Counted from the first letter of the stretch, positions 54,613 to 63,866 are shown. The stretch is 64,000 nucleotides of DNA from Pseudarthrobacter oxydans (GCF_034258515.1 NZ_CP139438.1:3410001-3474000); one strand, 5' to 3'. Translations and numbers: made by a program. Notes: a model not told the origin generated them from the sequence alone.

Positions 54613-55245
54613 ATGCGCTCCCGTGTCGGTGTGAAGCCGCCGCTCAGCCGTTCAGGCCCGCCAGCGTGCAGTGGCCGGGCTTTCCCGGCTCCGACAACTC
54701 TTGCCAACGCAAATAAAGATTTGGTGCAACCAACCTTCAAGGTTTGGTCAAGATCAGGGAAAGTTCTCTTGGAAAACGGTTTCACCTGCGGTGATAGGAG
54801 GCTGCGGAGCTTCTATGCGGACGGGTAAGGCCCGGACTCGGCCGCGAACGTCGTTCCGCCTTCGTCCGTCACCATCTGGTCCGATTCCCTGAGCGCAGCC
54901 GACGCGGAACAGTCATCGCACCGGCCAACAAACTGGTGGGGGCAGGCCGCGAGTTTGACTCCATCCCCGGTGGACATTCTGGTTCGCATGGTTCCCGCCG
55001 TTCCTGAATCGTCCCGGTTCACCAGGAGACTCATTCATCCAACCGCCGCGAGGGTGGTGCCGGCGAATGCTGCGGTGGGAGCCGTGGCCACTAAGCCCTC
55101 GCCTCGCCGGCACTTCCATTGAACAACCAGGCCGCGCAGGTAACACGAGTAGGCGATACCCGTTTACAACGGGGCAACCGTACTTACCCAAGTGCAGGGA
55201 ACCGATCCCTACCTAAGCCCCCACCGGACTTGGCTCCCCAGGCGC
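54613..55245. other. Intergenic region with palindrome
   Basis: About 630 bases without a supported gene. At 54729-54748 lies a near-perfect palindrome ACCAACCTT-C-AAGGTTTGGT. The adjoining GGTTTGGTCAAGAT is repeated at 21233-21246, upstream of the 34-residue gene. On the minus strand this contains TTGACC, a possible -35 or operator for the PqqD/HPrK operon. Confidence 0.45.
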
Positions 55246-56025
55246 CTAACCCCGAAACTGCGGCTCGCGCTTCTCCTGGAACGCCCGGAACCCTTCGGCA
55301 TAGTCATCGGTTTTGCAGAGCCGGGCCTGCTCAGTGTTCTCCTCCGCCATGGCCTGCCACAGGCCCAGGCGCTGGTCCCGGATGTGGGCCACCAGCTCCT
55401 TGCTGGCCACAAAGGCGCCGGTGGCACCCTGCGCCACCTTGGCCACGATCTCCCGGGTGCTGTCCAGCAACGACTCCGCCGGCATGGCCCGGCTGAACAG
55501 CCCCTGCGCCACGGCTTCAGCGCCGGAGATCAGGTCCGCGGTGTAGATCAGGTCCAGCGTCCGGTGCATGCCCAGCCGCTCGGTGAAGTACCAGTGCCCG
55601 CCGGAATCCAGCGTGGCGCCCAGCTTGGCGAACGGCGAGCCGAATTTCGCATTCTCCGCCACGTACACCACGTCCGTGGCCAGCAGCAGCCCCAGCCCCA
55701 CGCCCAGGCAGGCGCCGTGGGCGGCCGCGAACGTGGGCGCCGGGAAGGACGCCATCTTCTTCAGCAAAGGCTCCACCAGCCCGCCCAGGTACGCGGCGGC
55801 GTCGTCGCTCTCCGGCGTCACGTTCTGGATGTCGCGGCCCGCGCAGAAGGCGCGGCCCTCTCCCCTCAGCAGCAGCGCCCGCACCTCACCGCGCGAGGCG
55901 GCGGCAGCAGCGTCGTCGTACGCCTGGGACAGCTCCGCCAGCGCCTGCTCGTCCAGCGAGTTCAGCTTGTACGGGGCGTCCAGCACAACCTCGGCAACGC
56001 CGTTGGTGATGGAGAGGGAAATCAT
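55246..56025 (-). CDS. paaG: Enoyl-CoA hydratase/isomerase family, PaaG-like
   Basis: 259 residues of the crotonase fold: LLLRGEGRAFCAGRDI (oxyanion hole), AAHGACLGVGLGLLLATDVV and FGSPFAKLGATLDSGGHW. The aspartate in LDSGG, where hydratases have glutamate, matches 1,2-epoxyphenylacetyl-CoA isomerases (PaaG), which convert the epoxide to an oxepin. It follows paaE after 41 bases. PaaF-type hydratase is the alternative. Confidence 0.75.
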   Translation of the reverse strand: MISLSITNGVAEVVLDAPYKLNSLDEQALAELSQAYDDAAAAASRGEVRALLLRGEGRAFCAGRDIQNVTPESDDAAAYLGGLVEPLLKKMASFPAPTFAAAHGACLGVGLGLLLATDVVYVAENAKFGSPFAKLGATLDSGGHWYFTERLGMHRTLDLIYTADLISGAEAVAQGLFSRAMPAESLLDSTREIVAKVAQGATGAFVASKELVAHIRDQRLGLWQAMAEENTEQARLCKTDDYAEGFRAFQEKREPQFRG

Positions 56026-56066
56026 GGGGCTCCTATGGTTCAGGCGGGCAACGGTGGGACCGGGAC

Positions 56067-57308
56067 TCAGACGTCGAAGTCGACGGTGACTTCCTTGCTG
56101 GTGGGGTGGCTCTGGCAGGTCAGCACATAGCCCTTGTCCAGCTCATCCTGCTCCAGCGCGTAGTTTTCGTCCATGGTGACGCTGCCGGTGACCACCTTGG
56201 CCCGGCATGTGCCGCACACTCCCCCGGCGCACGCGAACGGCACGTCCGGCCGGACCCGCAGCGCGGCGTTGAGGATGGACTCGCGGGCGTGGGTGGGACT
56301 GGCCACCTCGCCCTGCAGGCCGTCCAGCTTGAACGTGATCTTGTACGTCTCCTTGGACTCGTCCACCAGCACGGGACGGCCCGCATTGCCCTCCGGCTTG
56401 TCCGGCTTGCCGGACGTGAACAGCTCGAACCGGACATTCTCCGGCTTCACGCCGCGCTCGGCCAGGGTGTCCCGGCACAGCTGCACCAGCTCGAACGGCC
56501 CGCACAGGAACCACTCGTCCACATCGTCCGCGTGGATGGCGGTGCCCAGCAGCTGCCGGAGCTTCTCGGAATCGATCCGGCCGGACAGGAGCGGGGCGAT
56601 CCGCTGCTCGCGGGACAGCACATGGTGGATGGCCAGCCGCTGCGGGTACTTGTCCTTCAGGTCCGCGAGCTCCTCCAGGAACATCACGTCCATGGCGGCC
56701 TTGTTGGCGTAGATGAGATCGAACCGGCACTCCGGGTTGGCGGCCAGCAGCGTGCGGGCGATCGCGATCACCGGGGTGATGCCGGAACCGGCGGCGATGG
56801 CCACGAAGTTGGCTTCGCCCTGGGAGGCGACGTCCCCGGCCAGCTCCTCCGGGTTGTTCATGGAGTTCATCCGGTTCTGCTCCACGGCCTGGCCGTCGCG
56901 GCCGTGCCGGGACACGAACGCGCCCATGGGGCTCATGACGTCCAGGGTGTCCCCGGCCTTCAGCTCGGCGTTGGCCCAGGTGGAGAACAGGCCGCCCAGG
57001 TCCTTCTTGATGGCCACCCGGATCTCGCTGGTGCCGTCCTCGAAGCTGCGTGGCTCGGCGCAGATGGAGTAGCTGCGGCGGATTTCCTTGGGTTCGCCGG
57101 TCTCGTCCGGCAGCGTGGTGCGCAGCGCCACGTACTGGCCGGGCAGGTAGTCGAACTGGCCGGCGAGCTCCGCCGGCACGTGGAAGGACACCTCGATGGC
57201 GTCCTCGGTGAGCCGGCGCACCTCCTTCACGGCGAGCGTGTGGAAGGACGGACGACGGCGGCCGGTGGCCTGCGCCTCTTCGGCGGCGGTCTGGCGGACA
57301 ACAGGCAT
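56067..57308 (-). CDS. paaE: Phenylacetyl-CoA epoxidase reductase subunit
   Basis: 413 residues. An FNR-type FAD domain (RRSYSICAEP), an NAD-binding domain (IAAGSGITPVIAIARTLLAA) and a C-terminal plant-type 2Fe-2S ferredoxin (CAGGVCGTCRAKVVTG, with the fourth cysteine in VLTCQSHP). It passes electrons from NADPH to the PaaAC diiron centre. Confidence 0.93.
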   Translation of the reverse strand: MPVVRQTAAEEAQATGRRRPSFHTLAVKEVRRLTEDAIEVSFHVPAELAGQFDYLPGQYVALRTTLPDETGEPKEIRRSYSICAEPRSFEDGTSEIRVAIKKDLGGLFSTWANAELKAGDTLDVMSPMGAFVSRHGRDGQAVEQNRMNSMNNPEELAGDVASQGEANFVAIAAGSGITPVIAIARTLLAANPECRFDLIYANKAAMDVMFLEELADLKDKYPQRLAIHHVLSREQRIAPLLSGRIDSEKLRQLLGTAIHADDVDEWFLCGPFELVQLCRDTLAERGVKPENVRFELFTSGKPDKPEGNAGRPVLVDESKETYKITFKLDGLQGEVASPTHARESILNAALRVRPDVPFACAGGVCGTCRAKVVTGSVTMDENYALEQDELDKGYVLTCQSHPTSKEVTVDFDV

Positions 57309-57317
57309 GGGGCTTCC

Positions 57318-57857
57318 TTACAGCACTTTGAAGTAGTCGAACGGTTCCTTGCAGTCCTGGCAGACGTACAGCGCCTTGCAGGAGGTGGAGCCGAAGCGGG
57401 TGAGCTCTCTGGTGTTCAGGCTGGCGCACTGCGGGCACTTGACGGCCATCTTCAGGCGGATGGGCCCGGCGTGCCGTGCCGCGTGGCTCATGCCCGTGGG
57501 CGGCGCGATGCCGTATTCCCGCAGCTTCTGCTTGCCGGCTTCCGTCATCCAGTCCGTGGTCCAGGCCGGGGCGAGGACCAGGTCCACCTCCACGTCCGGG
57601 TAGCCTTCCTTGGCGAACGCGGTCTTCAGGTCGTCGCGGATGGCGTCCATGGCCGGGCAGCCCGAATAGGTGGGCGTGATGGTGACCTTTACGTGTCCAT
57701 CCTGCGCCACCTCGACATTCCGGAGGATCCCCAGGTCCTCGATGGTGAGCACCGGGATTTCCGGGTCCACCACGGTGGCCGCGATGTCCCACGCCTTCTG
57801 CCGCGGCGTCCGGGTCCTCGACTCAAAGTCGGAGATGTACATGTCCATGACGGTCAC
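57318..57857 (-). CDS. paaD: Phenylacetyl-CoA epoxidase subunit PaaD
   Basis: 179 residues. N-terminal DUF59/MIP18 domain (VVDPEIPVLTIEDLGILRNV, TPTYSGCPAM) and a C-terminal zinc ribbon (KCPQCAS and YVCQDCKEPFDYFKVL). It probably helps assemble the metal centres of the epoxidase. ATGA overlap with the paaC stop. Confidence 0.93.
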   Translation of the reverse strand: MTVMDMYISDFESRTRTPRQKAWDIAATVVDPEIPVLTIEDLGILRNVEVAQDGHVKVTITPTYSGCPAMDAIRDDLKTAFAKEGYPDVEVDLVLAPAWTTDWMTEAGKQKLREYGIAPPTGMSHAARHAGPIRLKMAVKCPQCASLNTRELTRFGSTSCKALYVCQDCKEPFDYFKVL

Positions 57858-58747
57858 CAGCTTGCTCCGGGGTGTTCGCGGGCCAGCACCTGCATCTCGG
57901 CCAGGATGTAGCCGAGGTATTCGGAATGCCTGCCCTGCCGGCCGCCGCCGGGTGCGGCGGGAACGTCCGGGACCTCCAGCCCGGCCTCGGTGAGGACTTC
58001 GCCGGTGAGCCGGTCAAAGTCCTCCTTGAGCGAGGAAGGCGCGACGGCGATGCCCGCCTCCGTGAGGCGGCCCGTCAGGTCGTCGTCGCGGAAGAGTTCC
58101 TCCACGTAGGGCCACATGATGCGCAGGCCGTGGATCATCCGGGTGCGGGATTCCTCCGTGCCGCCGGCCAGGCGCAGGATCCACTGGGCGGCGTGGTCGC
58201 GGTGGTAGTCCACTTCCTTCACGGCCTTCGCGGCGATGGCGGCCAGGGTGGCGTCCTTTGATTCGGTCAGCTTGCCGTAGAGCAGGAACTGGTAGTAGCT
58301 CACCACGAACTGGCGGGCGATGGTGGCCGCGAAGTCGCCGTTGGGCTGCTCGAACAGCTGGACGCTGCGGAACTCGTGCTCGCGGCGGAAGTAGGCGAGG
58401 TCATCCTCGGACTTGGGCGTTCCGTCCTCGTTTGTGAGGGCGCCGCCGGCGTAGCTGAGGAAGGAGCGGGCGTGGCCCAGCTGGTCCAGGGCGATGTTGC
58501 CCAGGGCGATGTCCTCCTCCAGCTCGGGGGCGCGGGAAATCCAGTGGCCCAGGCGCTGGGCCAGGATCAGGGCGTCGTCGCCCAGGCGCAGCGCATACTC
58601 GGCCGTGTCCTCGGACGGCTTGGCCAGGCCGGTGCGGACCTCGAGCGCGATGTCCTCCGGGCGGAGCGCGTTGCCGGGGGTGATGCGGGTGGCGGAGGCG
58701 TTCGAATCGCCGGCCACGCCGGTGGAGATGTCGCCGTGGCCGCTCAC
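57854..58747 (-). CDS. paaC: Phenylacetyl-CoA epoxidase structural subunit PaaC
   Basis: 297 residues from GTG 58747, which overlaps the paaB stop (GTGA). Ferritin-like helical protein: LRLGDDALILAQRLGHWISR, LGNIALDQLGHARSFL and AVKEVDYHRDHAAQWILRLA. It lacks the catalytic diiron set of PaaA and forms the A2C2 core. The frame is open upstream, but only the part from MSGHGD matches the family. Confidence 0.92.
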   Translation of the reverse strand: MSGHGDISTGVAGDSNASATRITPGNALRPEDIALEVRTGLAKPSEDTAEYALRLGDDALILAQRLGHWISRAPELEEDIALGNIALDQLGHARSFLSYAGGALTNEDGTPKSEDDLAYFRREHEFRSVQLFEQPNGDFAATIARQFVVSYYQFLLYGKLTESKDATLAAIAAKAVKEVDYHRDHAAQWILRLAGGTEESRTRMIHGLRIMWPYVEELFRDDDLTGRLTEAGIAVAPSSLKEDFDRLTGEVLTEAGLEVPDVPAAPGGGRQGRHSEYLGYILAEMQVLAREHPGASW

Positions 58748-59124
58748 AGGTGCTTCACCCCTTCGCTCTTGGTGTAGTACGTGGCGTGGCGGTAGTCCTT
58801 GCCCTGGGGGGACTCGAAGAACGAGCCCTTGGCGTCCGGATCGCTGGCGGCGATGGCGTCCGCGGGGACAACCCAGATGGACACGCCCTCGTTGCGGCGG
58901 GTGTAGAGGTCCCGGGCATTGCGCAGGGCCATGGCGGCATCCGGGGCGTGCAGGGAGCCGGCGTGGACGTGGCTCAGGCCGCGGCTGGACCGGACGAAGA
59001 CCTCCCAGAGGCCCCAGGCGGAGCGGTCGTGGTGCTCCTGCGGAGCGGGGGATGCCTTCGGGGCGTCGCGGTTGATTTCCGTTGCCGAGCTGGCGGGAGC
59101 TTCGGGGTTGCCGTGGGGGGTCAT
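58744..59124 (-). CDS. paaB: Phenylacetyl-CoA epoxidase subunit PaaB
   Basis: 126 residues. The family core [40 protein letters not shown] and [12 protein letters not shown] follows a polar N-terminal extension of about 35 residues. PaaB bridges and stabilises the PaaAC core. It overlaps both neighbours by four bases. Confidence 0.92.
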   Translation of the reverse strand: MTPHGNPEAPASSATEINRDAPKASPAPQEHHDRSAWGLWEVFVRSSRGLSHVHAGSLHAPDAAMALRNARDLYTRRNEGVSIWVVPADAIAASDPDAKGSFFESPQGKDYRHATYYTKSEGVKHL

Positions 59125-60125
59125 GCTGCGTATTCCTTCTGCTTGTTAAGCTGCTTTGCTGCATAGGCGGCCGCTGCCTCGCGGACCCACGCGCCGTCGT
59201 CGTGCGCTTGCCTGCGGCGCTCAAGCCGCTGGGAGTTGCAGGGGCCGCGGCCGGCGAGCACTTCGTGGAACTCGTGCCAGTCCAGCGGGCCGTGCTCCCA
59301 CTTCTTCGTGTCCTCGTTGTAACGGATCTGGTCATCCGGGAGGGTGAGGCCCAGGACCCTGACCTGCTCCACCATCATGCCCACGAAGCGGCTGCGGAGT
59401 TCGTCGTTGCTGAAGCGCTTGATGTTCCAGGCCATGGACTGCTTGGAGTTGGGCGAATCGTCATCCGGCGGGCCGAACATCATCAGGGCCGGGGCGTACC
59501 AGCGGTTCACGGCGTCCTGGGCCATCTGCTTCTGCGCGGGGGTGCCGTTGGAGAGTTCCAGCAGGATCTCGAAGCCCTGGCGCTGGTGGAAGGACTCTTC
59601 CTTGCAGATGCGCACCATGGCGCGGCCGTAGGGGCCGTAGGAGGCGCGGCACAGCGGGACCTGGTTGCAGATCGCGGCGCCGTCCACCAGCCAGCCGATG
59701 GCGCCCATGTCCGCCCAGGTCAGCGCGGGGTAGTTGAAGATGCTCGAGTAGCGGGCCTTGCCGGCGATCAGCGCGTCCGTCATCTCGTCCCGGTTCTGGC
59801 CCAGGGTCTCGGCGGCGGAGTAGAGGTACAGCCCGTGGCCGGCCTCGTCCTGGACCTTGGCCATAAGGATGGCCTTGCGCTTCAGGCTAGGGGCGCGGGA
59901 AATCCAGTTGGCCTCCGGCTGCATGCCGATGATCTCGGAGTGGGCGTGCTGGGAGATCTGGCGCAGCAGGGTCTTGCGGTAGGCCGCAGGCATCCAGTCC
60001 CTGGGCTCGATGCGCGAGTCCTCGGCGATGACGCGGTCGAAGTTGGCCTGGCCCGCCGCGTCTGCCGTTTCGCTGGTTCCAGCCGTTCGCTCAGCCGGCA
60101 CTGACTGCAAGTTCTGCGCTGCCAT
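59121..60125 (-). CDS. paaA: Phenylacetyl-CoA epoxidase catalytic subunit PaaA
   Basis: 334 residues. Diiron ferritin-like enzyme that epoxidises phenylacetyl-CoA. It shows [60 protein letters not shown] and the C-terminal [20 protein letters not shown]. First gene of paaABCDE. A probable TetR/PaaR operator lies 42 bases upstream. A fragment of a second, diverged paaA occurs at 61550. Confidence 0.94.
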   Translation of the reverse strand: MAAQNLQSVPAERTAGTSETADAAGQANFDRVIAEDSRIEPRDWMPAAYRKTLLRQISQHAHSEIIGMQPEANWISRAPSLKRKAILMAKVQDEAGHGLYLYSAAETLGQNRDEMTDALIAGKARYSSIFNYPALTWADMGAIGWLVDGAAICNQVPLCRASYGPYGRAMVRICKEESFHQRQGFEILLELSNGTPAQKQMAQDAVNRWYAPALMMFGPPDDDSPNSKQSMAWNIKRFSNDELRSRFVGMMVEQVRVLGLTLPDDQIRYNEDTKKWEHGPLDWHEFHEVLAGRGPCNSQRLERRRQAHDDGAWVREAAAAYAAKQLNKQKEYAA

Positions 60126-60167
60126 GGTTGCTCCTATGCAAAGACCTTCGGGGGCGGCCGGAATTAT

Positions 60168-60185
60168 TTACCGACCGTTCGTTCA
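60168..60185 (-). promoter_or_regulatory. Candidate PaaR (TetR-family) operator
   Basis: TTACCGACCGTTCGTTCA fits the TNACCGANCGNTCGGTNA pattern of PaaR-type boxes at nearly all fixed positions. It lies 43-60 bases before the paaA start, suggesting repression relieved by phenylacetyl-CoA. The rest of 60126-60520 holds no recognised gene; the regulator gene is outside the window. Confidence 0.6.
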
Positions 60186-60520
60186 GGATATGCGGGAGCG
60201 CCGGACCCCGTCAAGCGCCGACGCCACCCTTGTGATGGTGCCGGTGGATGCCCGGCCGTTGACGGAGACCGCCCGAATCTCCCGCAAAAGGTGCGCGGCC
60301 ACGGTCTGTAATGTCTACGAAATGTCCCGCCCGGCCTACACCGCGCACATATACTGGCCACGCCCTACCGGGCCTAATGACAGCCTAAGGTCTCCTCACG
60401 TCGGCGTTTGGGCGCCGCCGACTGCTCCCAGCCCGCACACAGTTTTCCTGCATCGCTCGACGCCGGGCCTCCATGAAACCGGTGTTTGCACGGACGTCGG
60501 ATGCCGACTTCTAAGAACGG

Positions 60521-61546
60521 ATGATCATGAGACGGTTCCTGGTATTGATGAGTGCTGTTGCGCTGGCCTGCCTTGGCATGCCAGCGCTGGTTCCCGGTAC
60601 GGCCCAGGCCGCACCGGGGCCTTGCATAGGCGCACCTGCAGCCGACGGGACGAGCTACGCCGAAACGCGGCAGTTCGTGGACACCCAGGCATGGTGGGTG
60701 CCGGAAGCGGATCAAGCGAACAACACCACCACCAACTCCGGCCACCTACACCTGGGGGCGTGCATACCTGAGCGCGAAACGATCAGTTCGGGCAACCTCA
60801 CCATCAAGGTGAGGGTGGTTCTCCACGACAACCCCGGCAAGGCGAACTACGTCTCCATGGTGTTCAAAACCTCAGACAATGAAACAACCGTCCAAAAATG
60901 CTACCTGCGGGCCACTGCAGCAAACTTCAGCTGCCCGGGGCCTGCAAGCAACGGCAAAGGCGATTTTGTGTGCTCCGGCACCTGTGAGCGGTGGCTAACG
61001 TTCTCGCAGCCGATCTCTTCGTTCAACCATTCCGGCCTGCAGGAAGTCCGCTTCCGCGCGTTTGTCCCGGAGCCGGACGGCAAGCAAATGGTCGCCAGCT
61101 TCAACTGGCAGGTGGGCATCCAAAACGGAAAGTCCCCGTCGAACGTCTCGAGGTACGCCTTCCTGCGCGGCAAGGGCTGGTACACGCACGCCGAGTACTG
61201 CGAGGCCTCGGTCCGCAGCCTCCCCCTTCCCGACGGCCCGGTTTCAGGCATCTGGACGCCAGTAGTGGGGCTCACCACCCATCCTGACGGCTCGCTCCCG
61301 GCCACCCGCTCATTCATCGCGATCGACCCGGACTTCCATGCGTCCCCGGCACGCCCCGGAACCGTACTGCGGGACGCCGCCGGCCCCTACGGGCCCGAAC
61401 CCTTTGGGGCTGCTCCCCTTTCCATTGACACCCGCACCCTGGCCAACGGCGTGCACAAGCTGCACCTGCGCACGTCGTGCCGCGACAACACGCTGGGTTC
61501 AACCAACTCCGGCGTGACCGTGATTCCCTTCACGGTGGCCAACTGA
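60521..61546 (+). CDS. Secreted protein of unknown function
   Basis: 341 residues. The signal peptide is MRRFLVLMSAVALACLGMPA up to about GTAQA-APG. The mature protein has eight cysteines (for example GPCIGAP, LGACIPE, QKCYLRA, DFVCSGTCERW, HAEYCEA, LRTSCRDN) that could form disulfides, and a beta-sandwich-like pattern. No enzyme motif is recognised. The last part (IDTRTLANGVHKLHLRTSCR) resembles Ig-like carbohydrate-binding or adhesin modules. Divergent from paaA, monocistronic, ended by a strong hairpin. Confidence 0.72.
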   Translation: MIMRRFLVLMSAVALACLGMPALVPGTAQAAPGPCIGAPAADGTSYAETRQFVDTQAWWVPEADQANNTTTNSGHLHLGACIPERETISSGNLTIKVRVVLHDNPGKANYVSMVFKTSDNETTVQKCYLRATAANFSCPGPASNGKGDFVCSGTCERWLTFSQPISSFNHSGLQEVRFRAFVPEPDGKQMVASFNWQVGIQNGKSPSNVSRYAFLRGKGWYTHAEYCEASVRSLPLPDGPVSGIWTPVVGLTTHPDGSLPATRSFIAIDPDFHASPARPGTVLRDAAGPYGPEPFGAAPLSIDTRTLANGVHKLHLRTSCRDNTLGSTNSGVTVIPFTVAN

Positions 61547-61549
61547 CGG

Positions 61550-61626
61550 CACCCATGTCCGCCCAGTTCAGGGACGGATAGTTGGACGGGTAGCTGAAGG
61601 TGCTGGAGTAGCGGGCCTTGCCGGGC
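61550..61626 (-). pseudogene. Internal fragment of a second paaA
   Basis: On the minus strand this encodes GKARYSSTFSYPSNYPSLNW followed by ADMGA, matching [20 protein letters not shown] of PaaA with a four-residue insertion. Nothing else of the gene remains nearby. Confidence 0.7.
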
Positions 61627-61647
61627 GAGTAGAGGCAAGGCCCGCTA
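61609..61647 (+). terminator. Strong hairpin after secreted-protein gene
   Basis: A 14-bp perfect stem (TAGCGGGCCTTGCC with its complement) and an 11-base loop. Its left arm coincides with the paaA fragment. GGCAAGGCCCGCT appears again at 61803 near the iron box. Confidence 0.7.
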
Positions 61648-61775
61648 CCTGCGGAAGCAACGCTCTCTCACTTGATGCGGCCTTTCGCCCAACGCTCCTG
61701 CACCCCGCCGTAACACTTAGCCGAATTAGCGCATGGAAAGTTTGCATAATTCACTGGGACGGGTAATCTTCCTAA

Positions 61776-61794
61776 TTAGGTAAGGCTAACCTTG
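61776..61794 (+). promoter_or_regulatory. IdeR/DtxR iron box
   Basis: TTAGGTAAGGCTAACCTTG matches the 19-base consensus TTAGGTTAGGCTAACCTAA at 16 positions. It lies 97 bases before the start of the iron-transport lipoprotein, so iron-replete repression by an IdeR/DtxR protein is expected. Confidence 0.85.
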
Positions 61795-61890
61795 GCGTAC
61801 GCGGCAAGGCCCGCTGCCCTTGCCTACCCTCCCCATGCGGGGCTTATTAGCGTCCGCACTTGTTACAGCACCCCAACCAAAGGACTTACG

Positions 61891-62466
61891 TTGCTTCGTC
61901 ATGCCCTGGCCGCAGTGGTCACCCCCCTTGCCCTCCTCGCCCTGACCGGTTGCGGCACCCAAGCCGCCGCAAACACCCAAGCCGCAAAGGACAATGCGTT
62001 CACGGTTCCCGCCGGCGTTCAGGAGCAGTACCAGGTACTGGCCGATGAGCTTGCCGAAAAGGGCAAGACCGTCGAGTCCGGGGAATGGACCGTCAACCTG
62101 ATCACCGAGGCGGCCGAGCCGTGGTTTGACGAGCACGGTACGCATTTCCGTGCGCCGGAAGCCGGCGAGACCCACCACATCGAGATCATCCCTGTCGAGG
62201 CCTCGACCGGCAGGATCGTCCCCGACGTGCCGATCACGCTGGAGGTGGTAGACGCCCAGGACAAGGTGGTCCAGTCGATGGAACTGAATTTCTACTACTC
62301 CACCTTCTATCACTACGCCAACAACTTCACCGTGCCGGAAGCAGGGACTTATACAGTGCGCGCCACCCTCGGCGTCCCCGCGTTCAACCGCCACGGCGAA
62401 GAGTCCGACACGCCGCCCCTGATTGAGGGCACCACCGTGGAGTTCAAAGACGTCGAGCTGAGCTAG
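61891..62466 (+). CDS. Iron-uptake lipoprotein, P19/Tp34 family
   Basis: 191 residues from TTG 61891 (AAAGGA seven bases upstream). Lipoprotein signal with lipobox ALTGC. The mature domain has ETHHIEIIPVEASTGRIVPD, MELNFYYSTFYHYANNF and GVPAFNRHGEE; the His/Met/Glu residues match the metal site of P19/Tp34 periplasmic iron proteins. An iron box in its promoter supports a role in Fe uptake. P19 homologues usually pair with an FTR1 permease, which is absent; the membrane protein at 62530 may be its partner. Confidence 0.85.
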   Translation: MLRHALAAVVTPLALLALTGCGTQAAANTQAAKDNAFTVPAGVQEQYQVLADELAEKGKTVESGEWTVNLITEAAEPWFDEHGTHFRAPEAGETHHIEIIPVEASTGRIVPDVPITLEVVDAQDKVVQSMELNFYYSTFYHYANNFTVPEAGTYTVRATLGVPAFNRHGEESDTPPLIEGTTVEFKDVELS

Positions 62467-62529
62467 GTTCCACATGTCACTTTCCACCCGTTCGCGGCGC
62501 TTCGGCGGGCGGCGAAGCCGGGTTCCGCG

Positions 62530-63159
62530 ATGACAGGCGTGGCGCTCCGGCCGGGCGCGCCGGAGGCGGGCGCCCCGGAAACAGGACCGGCGCGCCCGCC
62601 GGCACCGTTGTCACGCCGCCACAGGCAGCGACTGGTTTTCCTCGGGGTGCTGTGCACGGCCGGATGGCTGGCTTCGGTGCTCGTGGGGCATTACGTGGAC
62701 TGCGGGCCGGAACTCCACCGGATCGGCCTTGCCGTTCACATCCTCGCCCTGGTGCTGTCGTTCGGCACCATCCTGGTGGTCGACTGGCTGGGACTGCTGT
62801 GGCTGCTTGGCAAGATGGAAATGCACGAGTCCGGGAAGCTTGAGGCCGCCGCAAAGCCGCTCATTTGGGGCGGCCTCGCCCTGCTGCTGGTTTCAGGCGC
62901 CCTGATCAGCCCTGACCTGACCAGCACGGTCACAGTGGTCAAACTCGTGGCCGTCCTAGTGCTGATGCTGAACGGCCTCAGCATCGCACCGGCCATGCAC
63001 CGGCTGCTTGCGCTCCCGCCGAGCACACGCTTCAGCGAGCTGACAAAGAGGCTGCGGCTTCGGCTCCTGATCGCACTGACCGTTTCCCAGACCTGCTGGT
63101 GGACTGCAGTGCTCATCGGCCTCATCAACAGCACGCTGCGTCGCTGGGCAGGCGCCTGA
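62530..63159 (+). CDS. Multi-pass membrane protein, possibly iron-linked
   Basis: 209 residues. After a Pro-rich head come about five membrane spans (LVFLGVLCTAGWLASVLVGH, IGLAVHILALVLSFGTILVV, IWGGLALLLVSGALI, KLVAVLVLMLNGLSIAPAM, LIALTVSQTCWWTAVLIGLI). Conserved-looking His in VGHYVD, LHRIGLAVH and APAMH could bind haem or metal. It starts 63 bases after the iron lipoprotein on the same strand and is probably co-regulated by iron. Family not recognised. Confidence 0.72.
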   Translation: MTGVALRPGAPEAGAPETGPARPPAPLSRRHRQRLVFLGVLCTAGWLASVLVGHYVDCGPELHRIGLAVHILALVLSFGTILVVDWLGLLWLLGKMEMHESGKLEAAAKPLIWGGLALLLVSGALISPDLTSTVTVVKLVAVLVLMLNGLSIAPAMHRLLALPPSTRFSELTKRLRLRLLIALTVSQTCWWTAVLIGLINSTLRRWAGA

Positions 63160-63202
63160 CGCGCTCTGTCAATCCGGCCAATCCGGTACTTCCCCCGCAC
63201 CG

Positions 63203-63330
63203 GCGCGCACCGCCGTCGTGCGTTCCTGCCCGACTACCTTCCTGGCACGAGGTGCGGCGCGCCGAGGACGACGGCGCGTCGCACCTCTGGACCGCCCCTC
63301 GCCAGACAGCAACTGGGCAGGAACGCGCCC
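63203..63330. repeat. Dispersed repeat with 12-bp inverted ends, copy 1
   Basis: About 125 bases bounded by GCGTTCCTGCCC (63220) and its exact complement (63315), with a nested CGCCGTCGT / ACGACGGCG pair. It shares its ends and core with 63867-63986. The structure suggests a non-autonomous mobile repeat or a REP-like element. Confidence 0.7.
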
Positions 63331-63467
63331 ACGCGGCTTCATCCATACTTCGTAGCAAGCCCCCGAGTGCAGCCCACAGGTTCTGGGACGCGTTACGGGG
63401 GCGTTACAGTCCACGCTGCAGCTTGGCAAATGAGCCAGCTGAAACCGGTATTCCTGCGGACATGGAA

Positions 63468-63502
63468 GCGCCCCGATGTTATTGGGGGATACATCGGGGC
63501 GC
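63468..63502. terminator. Perfect 12-bp hairpin
   Basis: GCGCCCCGATGT and its complement with an 11-base loop, no T-run, in the gene-free right end. It may terminate transcription leftward or rightward. A second bulged hairpin (GGATATGGCC at 63566 with GGCCATATCC at 63597, extended by GGCGG/CCGCC) follows. Confidence 0.55.
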
Positions 63503-63866
63503 CTGGAAAAAGCATAGGTCCGGGGTTTATTCAAATCAAATGCCAAACCCGTACGGCGGGGCGAAGGATATGGCCCAACCCCCAATAGGATTCCGAGGCC
63601 ATATCCCCGCCGGTCCGCGGGTCCCTGCAGGGGCGCGAAAACGATGTTTTCTGCACAGTGGATCCCATGGCGCCGGCATACCTGCGCACGATGGCGAGGT
63701 GCCTATTGGCGGGGGGTGGAGGGCAGTCGTGGCCATGCGGACGGCGGCGCGGTCACAGACGGGACCCCCGGGAAACACTGAGAGGCCGCTGCATGACCTC
63801 TCAGAGAATACCAAGTCGGCAGCCCTGCGTGAAACGTCACCGCTCCGCCCGGCTGACGCGGCAGCC

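Noticed and set aside
56106..57911. 601-residue plus-strand frame across paaE and paaD
   Set aside because: Antisense shadow produced by high-GC codon usage; His/Gly/Val-rich with no domain.
61892..62487. Long minus-strand frame opposite the iron lipoprotein
   Set aside because: Gly/Val-rich antisense shadow of a well-supported gene with iron box, lipobox and family motifs on the plus strand.
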